Part shown: piece by piece, positions 42,199-50,276 of the stretch
Layout of the letters: every line of letters starts with the position of its first letter
How positions within the stretch are numbered: the first letter of the stretch is position 1
Assembly: GCF_965228705.1 (NCBI RefSeq)
Contig: NZ_OZ245832.1
Location: 496,001 to 560,000, forward strand
Source: Croceimicrobium sp965228705
GTDB taxonomy: Bacteria > Bacteroidota > Bacteroidia > Flavobacteriales > Schleiferiaceae
DNA: 64,000 bases
Direction of reading: 5' to 3'
The notes under the pieces: generated by a model
The model's database searches: none
What the model was told of the DNA's origin: nothing
What the model saw: only the letters and a program-made list of their open reading frames with translations
Made by a program: the position numbers and the translations under genes

Positions 42199-44029
42199 AA
42201 GCGTTAGCGGTAAAGCATTTGATTTACATCTTTTAGCAAAAATCCTGAAGTATGCGAAACCTTACCGTTTTGTGTTTTACGGATCTTTTGTGCTTACTCT
42301 GGTATTAAGTGCCCTTTCTACCACCCGTCCGATTCTTATCCAGTATGTGATCGATAATTTTATTAGTGAGCCCAATTTACAGGGCTTAACAAATTATATG
42401 TTGATCCTTACGGTATTATTGGTGATGGAAGCCCTGGTGCAGTTCCTGTTTATCTTTGGTGCCAATTATCTAGGTCAGAGTATTATCCGCGATTTACGGG
42501 TGCAGCTTTTTGAGCATATCCTTTCTTTTAAGCTGAAGTATTTCGATCAAACTCCTATTGGAACTCTGGTTACGCGTGCGGTAAGTGATATTGAAACTAT
42601 TGCTGACATTTTTGCACAAGGTATCCTGGTAATCTTTGGTGATCTCCTCAAGATTTTGGTCATGGTAAGTGCCATGTTCTATTTCTTTGATTATCGCCTG
42701 GTATTGATCTCACTTTCAGTAGTTCCTGTGCTTTATTATGCTACCCGATTATTCCAGTTGAAGATAAAATCAGCCTTTCAGGATGTTCGTACCCAGGTAG
42801 CCGAGCTCAATGCTTTTGTACAGGAGCATATCAGTGGGATGAATGTGGTGCAGATATTCAATCGGGAAAAAGCAGAACTGAATCGTTTTAAGGAGATAAA
42901 TGCCAAACACCGCGAAGCCAATATTCGCTCCATTTGGTATTTCTCTATTTTCCTACCCGTAATCGAAATAATGAGCGCTATCAGTATCGGATTGGTGGTT
43001 TGGTACGGAGGTTTGGAAGCTGCTAGTTTATCAGGCAAGCACAGTTTGCAGATTTGGCTTTACGATAGCTTTAATTGGGATACCGGCTCTTTAATTCGAG
43101 AAATTACCCTGGGTGAGATTACGGCGATCATCATTTTTGTGAATATGCTATTCCGTCCCTTACGTCAATTAGCCGATCGTTTTAATACCCTGCAGATGGG
43201 AATGGTGAGTAGCGAGCGGGTATTTAAAATATTGGATACCAAGGATCGTATCGAAGACAAGGGAGAGCTCGAATTAAGCGAAGTAAAAGGCGAGATTGAA
43301 TTCCGTAAGGTTAGCTTCGGATATAAAGAGGGTGAACCAATTATAAAGGATTTAAGCTTTAAGGCGGAACCAGGCAAAATGCTGGCAATAGTGGGCGCTA
43401 CCGGAGCCGGTAAATCTACATTGATTAACCTGCTAGGACGCTTTTATGAGATTTGGTCTGGAGAAATATTGTTGGATGGCGTGGATATACGTAAAGTGAA
43501 ATTAAGCAGCTTGCGCGAGCATTTGGCGGTGGTTTTACAAGACGTATTCCTTTTTAGTGACAGCATTCGCAATAACATTACCCTCAATAAGGACATTTCG
43601 CATGAGGAAGTAACTGAAGCGGCAGAGTTCATAGGCGTTAGCGACTTTATTGAAACCTTGCCTGATCAATATGATTACGATGTACAGGAGCGGGGCAATA
43701 TGTTATCCGTAGGACAGCGACAATTACTCTCCTTCTTAAGGGCCTATGTTTCGAATCCATCGGTATTAATTCTGGATGAGGCGACCAGCTCGATCGACAC
43801 ACAAAGCGAGAATTTAATCCAAAAGGCAATTGAGAAGATCACCAAAGGGAGAACTTCGGTGGTGATTGCTCACCGATTAGCAACTATTAAAGCTGCTGAT
43901 AAAATTCTGGTGATGGATAAAGGTAGGGTAGTAGAAGAAGGCAAGCATCAGGAATTATTAGAGAAGGGAGGATATTATGCCCGCCTTTATCAAATGCAGT
44001 TCAAGTCAGAGGAAAATTCTCCTGCTTAA
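42191..44029 (+). CDS. MsbA-like ABC transporter (fused permease and ATPase)
   Basis: 612 residues. Six membrane helices lie in about 30-330, with an unusual insertion of roughly 25 residues (GLEAASLSGKHSLQIWLYDSF) before the last helix. The ATPase domain starts near residue 370: Walker A IVGATGAGKSTLIN, Q-loop LQDVFLFS, signature LSVGQRQLL (the usual GG is VG), Walker B VLILDEATSSID, H-loop IAHRLAT. Homologues export lipid A, lipids or peptides. The substrate is unknown. It starts inside the end of truA. Confidence 0.93.
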   Translation: MAKSVSGKAFDLHLLAKILKYAKPYRFVFYGSFVLTLVLSALSTTRPILIQYVIDNFISEPNLQGLTNYMLILTVLLVMEALVQFLFIFGANYLGQSIIRDLRVQLFEHILSFKLKYFDQTPIGTLVTRAVSDIETIADIFAQGILVIFGDLLKILVMVSAMFYFFDYRLVLISLSVVPVLYYATRLFQLKIKSAFQDVRTQVAELNAFVQEHISGMNVVQIFNREKAELNRFKEINAKHREANIRSIWYFSIFLPVIEIMSAISIGLVVWYGGLEAASLSGKHSLQIWLYDSFNWDTGSLIREITLGEITAIIIFVNMLFRPLRQLADRFNTLQMGMVSSERVFKILDTKDRIEDKGELELSEVKGEIEFRKVSFGYKEGEPIIKDLSFKAEPGKMLAIVGATGAGKSTLINLLGRFYEIWSGEILLDGVDIRKVKLSSLREHLAVVLQDVFLFSDSIRNNITLNKDISHEEVTEAAEFIGVSDFIETLPDQYDYDVQERGNMLSVGQRQLLSFLRAYVSNPSVLILDEATSSIDTQSENLIQKAIEKITKGRTSVVIAHRLATIKAADKILVMDKGRVVEEGKHQELLEKGGYYARLYQMQFKSEENSPA

Positions 44030-44035
44030 ATTTGA

Positions 44036-44395
44036 GGTATCGATAGATCAAAACGCAAATACAATTCGGATTTAAACCTGGCCTTTTGGTTCCATGTTCT
44101 CATTACCCTATTGGCCTGGGTCGGACCTTTTCTTTTTTCCTGGTATTTAATGATTAGCGCCTATGCTATTGTACAAGTTCAATTCTGGATTTTTGGGCGC
44201 TGTTTGCTAAATAAAAGTCATGGCTTGGAAGACCAAAACAATGCGACCTTTTACTCTGTACTATTCGATATCCTTGGGATAGAACACAATACCGAAAGGT
44301 TAAAGCTTTGGGTACGGAAATGGGTTTACCCTTTATTGGGATTGTTTACCCTGGTTTTACAGCTAATACTGAATTGGAAGCCTTTGCTATTCTAG
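44036..44395 (+). CDS. Small membrane protein, start codon uncertain
   Basis: The frame is open from 44036, seven bases after the ABC exporter stop, to TAG 44393-44395. The only conventional start is TTG 44111, which would cut off part of the first membrane helix. Upstream in-frame residues (KRKYNSDLNLAFWFH) read as a natural N-terminus. Two or three membrane helices are seen (VLITLLAWVGPFLFSWYLMI, AYAIVQVQFWIFG, YPLLGLFTLVLQLIL), with a soluble middle (SHGLEDQNNATFYSVLFDILG). CTG 44078 or ATC 44039 are possible starts. I do not recognise an enzyme. Shares CTAG with the convergent yeiH stop. Confidence 0.6.
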   Translation, partial: GIDRSKRKYNSDLNLAFWFHVLITLLAWVGPFLFSWYLMISAYAIVQVQFWIFGRCLLNKSHGLEDQNNATFYSVLFDILGIEHNTERLKLWVRKWVYPLLGLFTLVLQLILNWKPLLF

Positions 44396-45318
44396 ATATA
44401 GAGAATGGCGCTGAGGCTGCCAATACCAATAAAGAGCCACAAGAGCAGTCCCAGTAAAAGTGCTCTCCAACCAGCAGATTTAATTTTCTCGATGGATATA
44501 CCGGCACCTACCAGAAATAGGGTAGCGGTAAGAATACGACGAGCGATCAGACTTATTCCACCGCTAATTGCTTCGGGGAAGCCCACAAAAGTGTTGAGGA
44601 TCATGGCCGCTAAAAACAGCAGAATGAAATAAGGGAATTTAATTTTTCCGCCTTTACGTAGAAATAAGCTGGTGATTAAAGCCAGAGGGATAATCCAAAG
44701 CGCACGTACCAGTTTTACAGTGGTGGCAATCTCCAAAGCTTCTTCTCCATAGGCGGAGGCCGCTCCCACCACAGAGCTGGTATCATGAATGGCAATGGCC
44801 GCCCAGGTTCCAAAGTCTACTTGACTTAATTCCAGCCAGGTTCCGATCGTTGGGAAAATGAGCAGGGCTACTGAATTTAACAGAAAAACAGTTCCTAAGG
44901 CCATGCTAATGTCTTTCTCTTCAGCTTTGAGGATAGGCGACATGGCCGCAATGGCACTACCGCCACAAATTGCGGTACCACTGGAAAGAAGGTAACTACT
45001 GGTGAAGTTTAATTTAAGCGCTTTACCTAAGATCCAGCCTAATAGTAGGGTACTGGCTATACTAAAAACGGTAAGGACTAAACCTTCGGTACTACTGGCT
45101 AAAGCCTGATTGGCATTGATTCCAAAACCTAATCCCACTACGGCTGATTTCAGAGACCAGTTTATGGCATCTTTGTTTTTGGCTCCCAGCGGGTTTGGGA
45201 AGAATAATTGAAAGAGAAATCCCAGCACCATGGCGAGGGGAGGTCCAATCCAGGGGCTTAAGCTTAGGATTAGCAGAATAAGAAATAGCGGGGTGCCGAA
45301 TTGTTTTTTCAATTTCAA
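44392..45318 (-). CDS. yeiH: YeiH-family putative sulfate/anion exporter
   Basis: About 308 residues with nine or ten membrane helices. YeiH/UPF0324 features: FGINANQALASS, SSGTAICGGSAIAAMSPIL, and AAIAIHDTSSVVGAASAYGEEALEIATTVKLVRALWIIP. Relatives are annotated as sulfate exporters on slight evidence. The frame is open to a TTG at 45330, but that codon lies inside a -7 box (45328-45335). The TTG at 45318 (or 45312) giving KLKKQFGTPLFLIL is therefore preferred. Single gene. Confidence 0.87.
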   Translation of the reverse strand: MKLKKQFGTPLFLILLILSLSPWIGPPLAMVLGFLFQLFFPNPLGAKNKDAINWSLKSAVVGLGFGINANQALASSTEGLVLTVFSIASTLLLGWILGKALKLNFTSSYLLSSGTAICGGSAIAAMSPILKAEEKDISMALGTVFLLNSVALLIFPTIGTWLELSQVDFGTWAAIAIHDTSSVVGAASAYGEEALEIATTVKLVRALWIIPLALITSLFLRKGGKIKFPYFILLFLAAMILNTFVGFPEAISGGISLIARRILTATLFLVGAGISIEKIKSAGWRALLLGLLLWLFIGIGSLSAILYI

Positions 45319-45327
45319 ACTTTGAGG

Positions 45328-45335
45328 CAAAGGTA
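45328..45335 (-). promoter_or_regulatory. -7 box for yeiH
   Basis: Minus-strand TACCTTTG, a perfect TAnnTTTG match, nine bases before TTG 45318. The mRNA would be leaderless or nearly so. It rules out TTG 45330 as the translation start. Confidence 0.5.
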
Positions 45336-45393
45336 AGTTTGGGATGAGAAAGCTTTGGGTGACCTATATCCCGCTCTAAAACTTGCCTGGAGA

Positions 45394-46035
45394 TTAGAGT
45401 CTTTTCGAAACTCCCATCCGGAGTATCCCCATGATATCCGGACTGGCAGTATTACCTAAAAGTCCATCAATATCATCAGAGAAGGTAGTTCGGAAACCAA
45501 TATTCAAATTAAAGGACCACTGAGGATTAATGCGGATTTTAGCACCTCCACCCAATTCCACAACGGGTAGAATTAGAAATCCGTCAACACTGGGGTAGAA
45601 GAAATTATCGCTGGGCTCTAAGGAGTTGGATTGAGCAACAATTCCAGTTAATACATGTAAATAGGGGCGAAAGGGTTGGTATAAATTCGCCACATTATGA
45701 TTATTGTTCAGGTAAATATTGAGGCCACCACTTATAGAAAACTGATTCATTGTGGCCCGCATAATTGAGATATTAGAGGGGTCCGAATCGTTGATATAGT
45801 CCAAATTAATCCAAAGGTAATCCCCTTTAATTGCAAATTCGAATCGAGGATTGGCAAAGGGAAAATCATAACCCATTCCAAAGCCCAGTGCGATATCGTC
45901 ACTTACTACATTTCCGCCAGAGGCTTCTCCTTGTACAACCATACCATTAAAATTATAGTTAACGGTATTTTGGGCCTGTAAAAGGTAGGTGCTTAAACAA
46001 AGTAAGCCTAGAATCCTAAAAAAGTTCTTTTCCAT
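45394..46035 (-). CDS. Outer-membrane beta-barrel protein
   Basis: 213 residues with a signal peptide (residues 1-21, ending LLQAQ). The rest is an alternating beta pattern typical of a small eight-stranded barrel (GNVVSDDIALGFGMGYDF, FEFAIKGDYLWINLDYI, VVELGGGAKIRINPQWSFNLNIGFRTTF). It ends MGILRMGVSKRL with a C-terminal Leu, so the usual aromatic end is missing. Function not known; a porin-like or adhesion barrel is possible. It has its own -7 box and does not overlap neighbours. Confidence 0.8.
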   Translation of the reverse strand: MEKNFFRILGLLCLSTYLLQAQNTVNYNFNGMVVQGEASGGNVVSDDIALGFGMGYDFPFANPRFEFAIKGDYLWINLDYINDSDPSNISIMRATMNQFSISGGLNIYLNNNHNVANLYQPFRPYLHVLTGIVAQSNSLEPSDNFFYPSVDGFLILPVVELGGGAKIRINPQWSFNLNIGFRTTFSDDIDGLLGNTASPDIMGILRMGVSKRL

Positions 46036-46063
46036 CGAATCCGTGTTTATTCCCTCCTTGCGA

Positions 46064-46071
46064 CAAATCTA
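46064..46071 (-). promoter_or_regulatory. -7 box for the outer-membrane barrel gene
   Basis: Minus-strand TAGATTTG, a perfect TAnnTTTG match, 28 bases before the ATG at 46035. The leader contains an AAGGAGGG run, but about 18 bases from the ATG, too far for a normal Shine-Dalgarno site. Confidence 0.45.
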
Positions 46072-46117
46072 AGGCATTCCATTTAGTCTGCCGGAACCAA
46101 TACTGTGAAAAAAAACA

Positions 46118-46159
46118 AGATGGGGGAATTTCCCCTGCTACAGAAGAGATTCCCCATCT
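46118..46159 (-). terminator. Terminator after the SPFH gene
   Basis: Long stem (plus-strand AGATGGGGGAAT with ATTCCCCATCT, one bulged G). On the minus strand the stem is followed by a short spacer and eight T. It ends the SPFH transcript before the barrel gene promoter. Confidence 0.85.
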
Positions 46160-46215
46160 AAAATTTTATTAGTCAAATAGTAATCAAGCTATGAAGCTCT
46201 GATAAATAGACTCTC

Positions 46216-47127
46216 TTATTCTGATTTACTATTTTGATTCATCTCGGCCACTTTATTTCCTACAGCAAAGGAAGAAACCAGATCATTTAACATATTACTG
46301 GCTGCATTAGGGCTGTTTGGTAGCAAGATTAAATTGCTATTGGTGCCTTCACTTACGGCATGTAATGTGTCATAATGTTGCGTAATTACAATTAAAGCAG
46401 ATGCTTCCTGGGAATTAATACCTACCTGGTTCAATACCTCTACAGATTCTTCCAAACCTTTGGCAATTTCGCGACGTTGGTCGGCAATACCCTGACCTTG
46501 TAATCGCTTACTTTCTGCTTCGGCGGTTGCTTTGGCTACGATGCGAATTCGTTCTGCTTCACCTTCATATTCGGCCGCCGTTTTTTGACGTTCTGCAGCA
46601 TTAATGCGGTTCATGGCGCTTTTAACGGCATCATCCGGATCAATATCGGTAACCAGAGCCTTGATAATTCCGTAGCCATAAGTATTCATCGCTTCTTCTA
46701 ATTCGCGACGAATGGCAATAGCGATATCGTCTTTTTTCTCGAAGACATCATCTAAACGAAGTTTGGGAACTTCTGCCCGCACCGTATCGAATACATAGCT
46801 GCGGATTTGCTCATGAGGATTATCCAATTTGTAGAAGGCATCGTAAACTGCATCCTCCAAAACCACAAACTGAACAGATACTTTCATTTGCACGAAAACA
46901 TCATCTTTTGTCTTGGTTTCAACAATTACATCGAGCTGTTGGATTCTTAGACTCATGCGACCAGACACCCGATCGACCATTGGGATTAGCACATGTAAGC
47001 CGGGTTTGCGAATTGCGATGAACTTTCCAAATCGTTCTACAATAGCTACTTGCTGTTGCTTCACGATGAATAAACCGAAGATCAGAAGAATCAGGCCGAC
47101 AACGACCAAAATAATGTATTGAGCCAT
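46216..47127 (-). CDS. SPFH/band 7 (stomatin-like) membrane protein
   Basis: 303 residues. One N-terminal membrane helix (YIILVVVGLILLIFGLFIV), then the SPFH domain: QVAIVERFGKFIAIRKPGLHVLIPMVDRV, VFVQMKVSVQFVVLE, AVKSAMNRINAAERQK. A long Ala/Glu/Arg coiled coil (EYEGEAERIRIVAKATAEAESKRLQGQG) follows. It is closest in style to the HIR/QmcA group. SPFH proteins scaffold membrane protease or lipid domains. No NfeD partner is beside it. It ends at a strong terminator. Confidence 0.92.
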   Translation of the reverse strand: MAQYIILVVVGLILLIFGLFIVKQQQVAIVERFGKFIAIRKPGLHVLIPMVDRVSGRMSLRIQQLDVIVETKTKDDVFVQMKVSVQFVVLEDAVYDAFYKLDNPHEQIRSYVFDTVRAEVPKLRLDDVFEKKDDIAIAIRRELEEAMNTYGYGIIKALVTDIDPDDAVKSAMNRINAAERQKTAAEYEGEAERIRIVAKATAEAESKRLQGQGIADQRREIAKGLEESVEVLNQVGINSQEASALIVITQHYDTLHAVSEGTNSNLILLPNSPNAASNMLNDLVSSFAVGNKVAEMNQNSKSE

Positions 47128-47199
47128 TTTTAAAATTTTAGCTCAAATTAGGAATAAGCTCGCTATCCTTGCTTTGCTAGAGCATTATTTTTTTAGGAT

Positions 47200-47859
47200 T
47201 TATCGCCAGAAGTCAAAGGCATAGGATGCACCAATACCTGTGCTGAAAATCCAGTCATTTACATTGGAGGTTCCGTGAAAGGCATCCCAATTATCACTGG
47301 TACCATACTTAAATGAGATTTGAGCTTCCATACTCCAATGCGAATTCAGGAAAATCCTGTAACCACCTTGTAACATATTGCTAAAGGATAGCCCCCAATC
47401 CCGACTGTAAAATGGATTTGTGGCATTGAAATCATTGGGAATTTGGTACTGATTTTTATTTAAGCTGATTCCGGCATACAATGCGATAAAGAAGGCATCT
47501 TGATATTTCTCCGGAACATAGTCCTTTAAATCACGATCAAAGTAATAGCGCAAGCCCAACATAGGGCTAATGATAAAGGAATAGGCTTGCAGCTCTGGGA
47601 TACTGCCGCCCTCCTGTGCAGTAACGCGAGAGTTCATCGCATTAATATCGAGCAGACTACTTATTTGCCAACGCTCATCGCGTGGAATCCATTTGTTGTA
47701 AACCACAGCAATATTTGCCCCCGGCTCACTTAAAAGTTGACCTTCTGCGGTGGTCTCTCCCCTAAAAAAGGAGGTGCCGGAATTTACTCCCAGACTGTAG
47801 TATTGGGCCTGTACTATAACAGGCAGCCACAAAAAGCTCAGAAAAATCCATCTTCTCAT
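47200..47859 (-). CDS. PorT/OM beta-barrel family protein
   Basis: 219 residues with a signal peptide (MRRWIFLSFLWLPVIVQAQ). Beta-barrel pattern (YYSLGVNSGTSFFRGET, ANIAVVYNKWIPRDERWQIS, MLGLRYYFDRDLKDYVPEKYQDAFFIALYAGISLN) and an aromatic-rich end (ASYAFDFWR). Resembles small outer-membrane barrels of Bacteroidota. It diverges from the DnaJ gene, 65 bases between starts. No specific function is suggested. Confidence 0.8.
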   Translation of the reverse strand: MRRWIFLSFLWLPVIVQAQYYSLGVNSGTSFFRGETTAEGQLLSEPGANIAVVYNKWIPRDERWQISSLLDINAMNSRVTAQEGGSIPELQAYSFIISPMLGLRYYFDRDLKDYVPEKYQDAFFIALYAGISLNKNQYQIPNDFNATNPFYSRDWGLSFSNMLQGGYRIFLNSHWSMEAQISFKYGTSDNWDAFHGTSNVNDWIFSTGIGASYAFDFWR

Positions 47860-47924
47860 AGTACCTTATTTATACATTTAGCGTTCAAATTAGCCCCTTT
47901 AGTATTTCGAGAACCGCTATTTCC

Positions 47925-48848
47925 TTGGAGAATTATTATAAGATTCTAGGTTTAAGTCCTGATGCCAATCTGCAGGAGGTGAAAAAGGCTTACCGCCGAT
48001 TAGCCCTCAAATACCATCCTGATTTGCAGAGTGGTAATGAGGACTATTTCAAGAAAATCGTGGAGGCCTATGAAATGATTCGTTCGCATATCGATTCGCG
48101 ATCGAGTAGAAGGGAAATGAGTCCCGAAGAATTGGTGCGCTTCTATGAGTTATTGAAGGCTGCCGCTGAGGAAAAGGCAAAGCAAAAAGCCTTTGCCAGG
48201 GCAGCCAGAGTGCGCGCAAAGAAAATTGAGGATCAAAACAGAGCTTACAGCATTGCGGTTTATTCCTTAATCGGCATTTTGGTATTGGCATTTTTCTCCT
48301 ATAAATCCTATTTCTGGTTTAATGATTACCAAATCAATCGTAATCCCGCTGAGACGATGGCCAAGGTGGTAGGAATCGAAAATCATCGTGTGGTCTATAC
48401 CTTCGAAGTGGAGGATGAAGTATATGAAGAAAGGGCTTATGTTAAAGGAAGTGGTGTAATCATGTATGCATCCAATGGAATGCCTTTAAAGCTTGGTGAT
48501 GAATTTGTACTGCGCTATCGAAAAGACAAACCTGGCTATCACGATTTAAACACCTATTCTGTGGCCAGTCATACTTTTAATCGCTATATCGATTTGGCAA
48601 GTGCTGCCATTTTACAGTATTCCTATAATAAAATGGAGGAGGAGCCTGATCTTATAAAAAAGGTAGAGGCTCGTTGTATGGCCTATTTGATCTATCAGAA
48701 ATTTGGAATTGAAGGCCTGGCAAGTTGCTACCATTTTGATACTCATCCTTTTGATCATTTTAAAGACAATAGTCTAAGCTGGTATTTCTTTTGGGATAAG
48801 GATGAAGTAAAGGAAATCCGGGAAGCTTGCCGGATCCGCAAAGCTTGA
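47925..48848 (+). CDS. Membrane-anchored DnaJ-domain protein
   Basis: 307 residues from TTG 47925. The J domain spans about 3-65: NYYKILGLSPDANLQEVKKAYRRLALKYHPDLQ, with the HPD motif that activates DnaK ATPase. A Lys/Arg/Ala-rich helix follows, then one membrane segment (about 110-130, SIAVYSLIGILVLAFFSY), and a C-terminal region of about 170 residues without zinc fingers. It is therefore a J-only co-chaperone tethered to the membrane. The C-terminal domain (VYTFEVEDEVYEERAYVKG) has an SH3-like beta pattern. Neighbour hisS begins 39 bases later. Confidence 0.86.
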   Translation: MENYYKILGLSPDANLQEVKKAYRRLALKYHPDLQSGNEDYFKKIVEAYEMIRSHIDSRSSRREMSPEELVRFYELLKAAAEEKAKQKAFARAARVRAKKIEDQNRAYSIAVYSLIGILVLAFFSYKSYFWFNDYQINRNPAETMAKVVGIENHRVVYTFEVEDEVYEERAYVKGSGVIMYASNGMPLKLGDEFVLRYRKDKPGYHDLNTYSVASHTFNRYIDLASAAILQYSYNKMEEEPDLIKKVEARCMAYLIYQKFGIEGLASCYHFDTHPFDHFKDNSLSWYFFWDKDEVKEIREACRIRKA

Positions 48849-48864
48849 GGCCCGAATAATTGGC

Positions 48865-48872
48865 TAATTTTG
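48865..48872 (+). promoter_or_regulatory. -7 box for hisS-hutH
   Basis: TAATTTTG, a perfect TAnnTTTG match, 15 bases before the hisS ATG. TTG at 48845-48847 is 17 bases upstream, a fitting -33 element at the end of the DnaJ gene. Confidence 0.65.
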
Positions 48873-48887
48873 CGGCAAATTTTAGCT

Positions 48888-50276
48888 ATGGCCTCTAAAG
48901 CATCCAACCCTCGCGGTACTCGAGATCTTCTTCCAGAAGTGATGGTACAACGAGAGTACATTCTGGAAATTTTAAAAGATACCTTCAGGAAATACGGCTT
49001 TTTGCCGATTGAAACTCCCGCTCTGGAAAAGTTGGAAACTCTTACCGGTAAGTATGGTGAGGAAGGAGATCGTCTAATCTTTAAAGTTTTACCACGCGGA
49101 GATAAGTTTGACAAAGCTTTTCACGCTGCTGATGCTGAGGAAGCCCGCGAAAAATTGAGTCATAACCTGGAAGAGGCTTTGCGTTATGACCTTACGGTTC
49201 CCTTCGCACGCTTTGTAGTTCAAAACCACAATGCATTGCATTTTCCCTTCAAACGCTATCAAATTCAGCCTGTATGGCGGGCAGATCGACCTGCCAAAGG
49301 GCGTTTTCGCGAATTCTATCAATGCGATGCCGATGTAGTTGGTTCTTCCTCTCTTTGGCAGGAAGTGGATTTTATCGGGATTTATAAACAGGTGTTTTCA
49401 AAATTAGGCCTGCCTATCCGGCTAAAGATGAATCACCGAAAGGTATTACAAGGTTTAACCGAAAAATTTGGAGTTGAAAATGATTTTCAAGCCTTTACGG
49501 TGGCTTTGGACAAATTGGATAAGGTAGGCCTGGCAGGCGTTCAAAAGGAGATGAGCGAGCGTGGCTTGGCGCAAGGTGCTTTGGATGCTTTGGCATTTAT
49601 TGCAGGCTTATCGGGTTCCAATACCGATGTTTTGGCTCAACTTGAGGCAGAGATCTCTGATACGGTTTCGGGTAAAGCAGGCCTGGAGGAGATTAGATTT
49701 GTGATTGAGGCCTGTGCTGAGCTCGGTCAGGAAGACGTTCTGGATTTAGATTTTACTCTGGCCAGAGGACTGGATTATTATACCGGGGCGATCTTCGAAG
49801 TAATCGCGGTAGATCTGGAATTAGGTTCCATAGGTGGCGGTGGTCGCTATGATGACCTCACTGGAATTTTTGGATTAAAGAACTTACCGGGTATTGGTAT
49901 TTCCTTTGGATTGGATCGCATTCAATTGGCCTTGGAAGAAAAAGGACTCTTCCCGGAAATGACCCATGCCGGGACAGATATGTTGATGGTGAATTTTGGT
50001 GATAAGGAAGCCTTGTTTGCCAATAAATTGGCAGCTCAGTTGCGAGACCTCGGACTTAAAACCGAGCTCTATCCCGATGCTGCTAAAATGAAGAAACAAT
50101 TAGACTATGCCAATAAGAAAGGCATTCGCTACGTCTTAATGATCGGTTCTCAAGAAATGGAAGAAGGCTTATTTACCTTGAAGGATATGCAGGAAGGAAG
50201 CCAAAGGAAACTCGGAGCCATCGAATTATTAGAAGCTTTTAACCCCTCTCAAAATAGCAAACATGCCAAGCACTAA
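48888..50276 (+). CDS. hisS: Histidyl-tRNA synthetase
   Basis: Charges tRNA-His. 462 residues from ATG 48888; an in-frame TTG at 48870 overlaps the -7 box and is rejected. Class II motifs: GTRDLLPEVMVQREYIL, YDLTVPFARFVVQN, FKRYQIQPVWRADRPAKGRFREFYQCDADV (motif 2), TLARGLDYYTGAIFEV (histidine binding), GGGGRYDDL and GISFGLDRIQLALEEKG (motif 3). The C-terminal anticodon domain is complete. The terminal residues overlap the hutH start by 14 bases. Confidence 0.96.
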   Translation: MASKASNPRGTRDLLPEVMVQREYILEILKDTFRKYGFLPIETPALEKLETLTGKYGEEGDRLIFKVLPRGDKFDKAFHAADAEEAREKLSHNLEEALRYDLTVPFARFVVQNHNALHFPFKRYQIQPVWRADRPAKGRFREFYQCDADVVGSSSLWQEVDFIGIYKQVFSKLGLPIRLKMNHRKVLQGLTEKFGVENDFQAFTVALDKLDKVGLAGVQKEMSERGLAQGALDALAFIAGLSGSNTDVLAQLEAEISDTVSGKAGLEEIRFVIEACAELGQEDVLDLDFTLARGLDYYTGAIFEVIAVDLELGSIGGGGRYDDLTGIFGLKNLPGIGISFGLDRIQLALEEKGLFPEMTHAGTDMLMVNFGDKEALFANKLAAQLRDLGLKTELYPDAAKMKKQLDYANKKGIRYVLMIGSQEMEEGLFTLKDMQEGSQRKLGAIELLEAFNPSQNSKHAKH

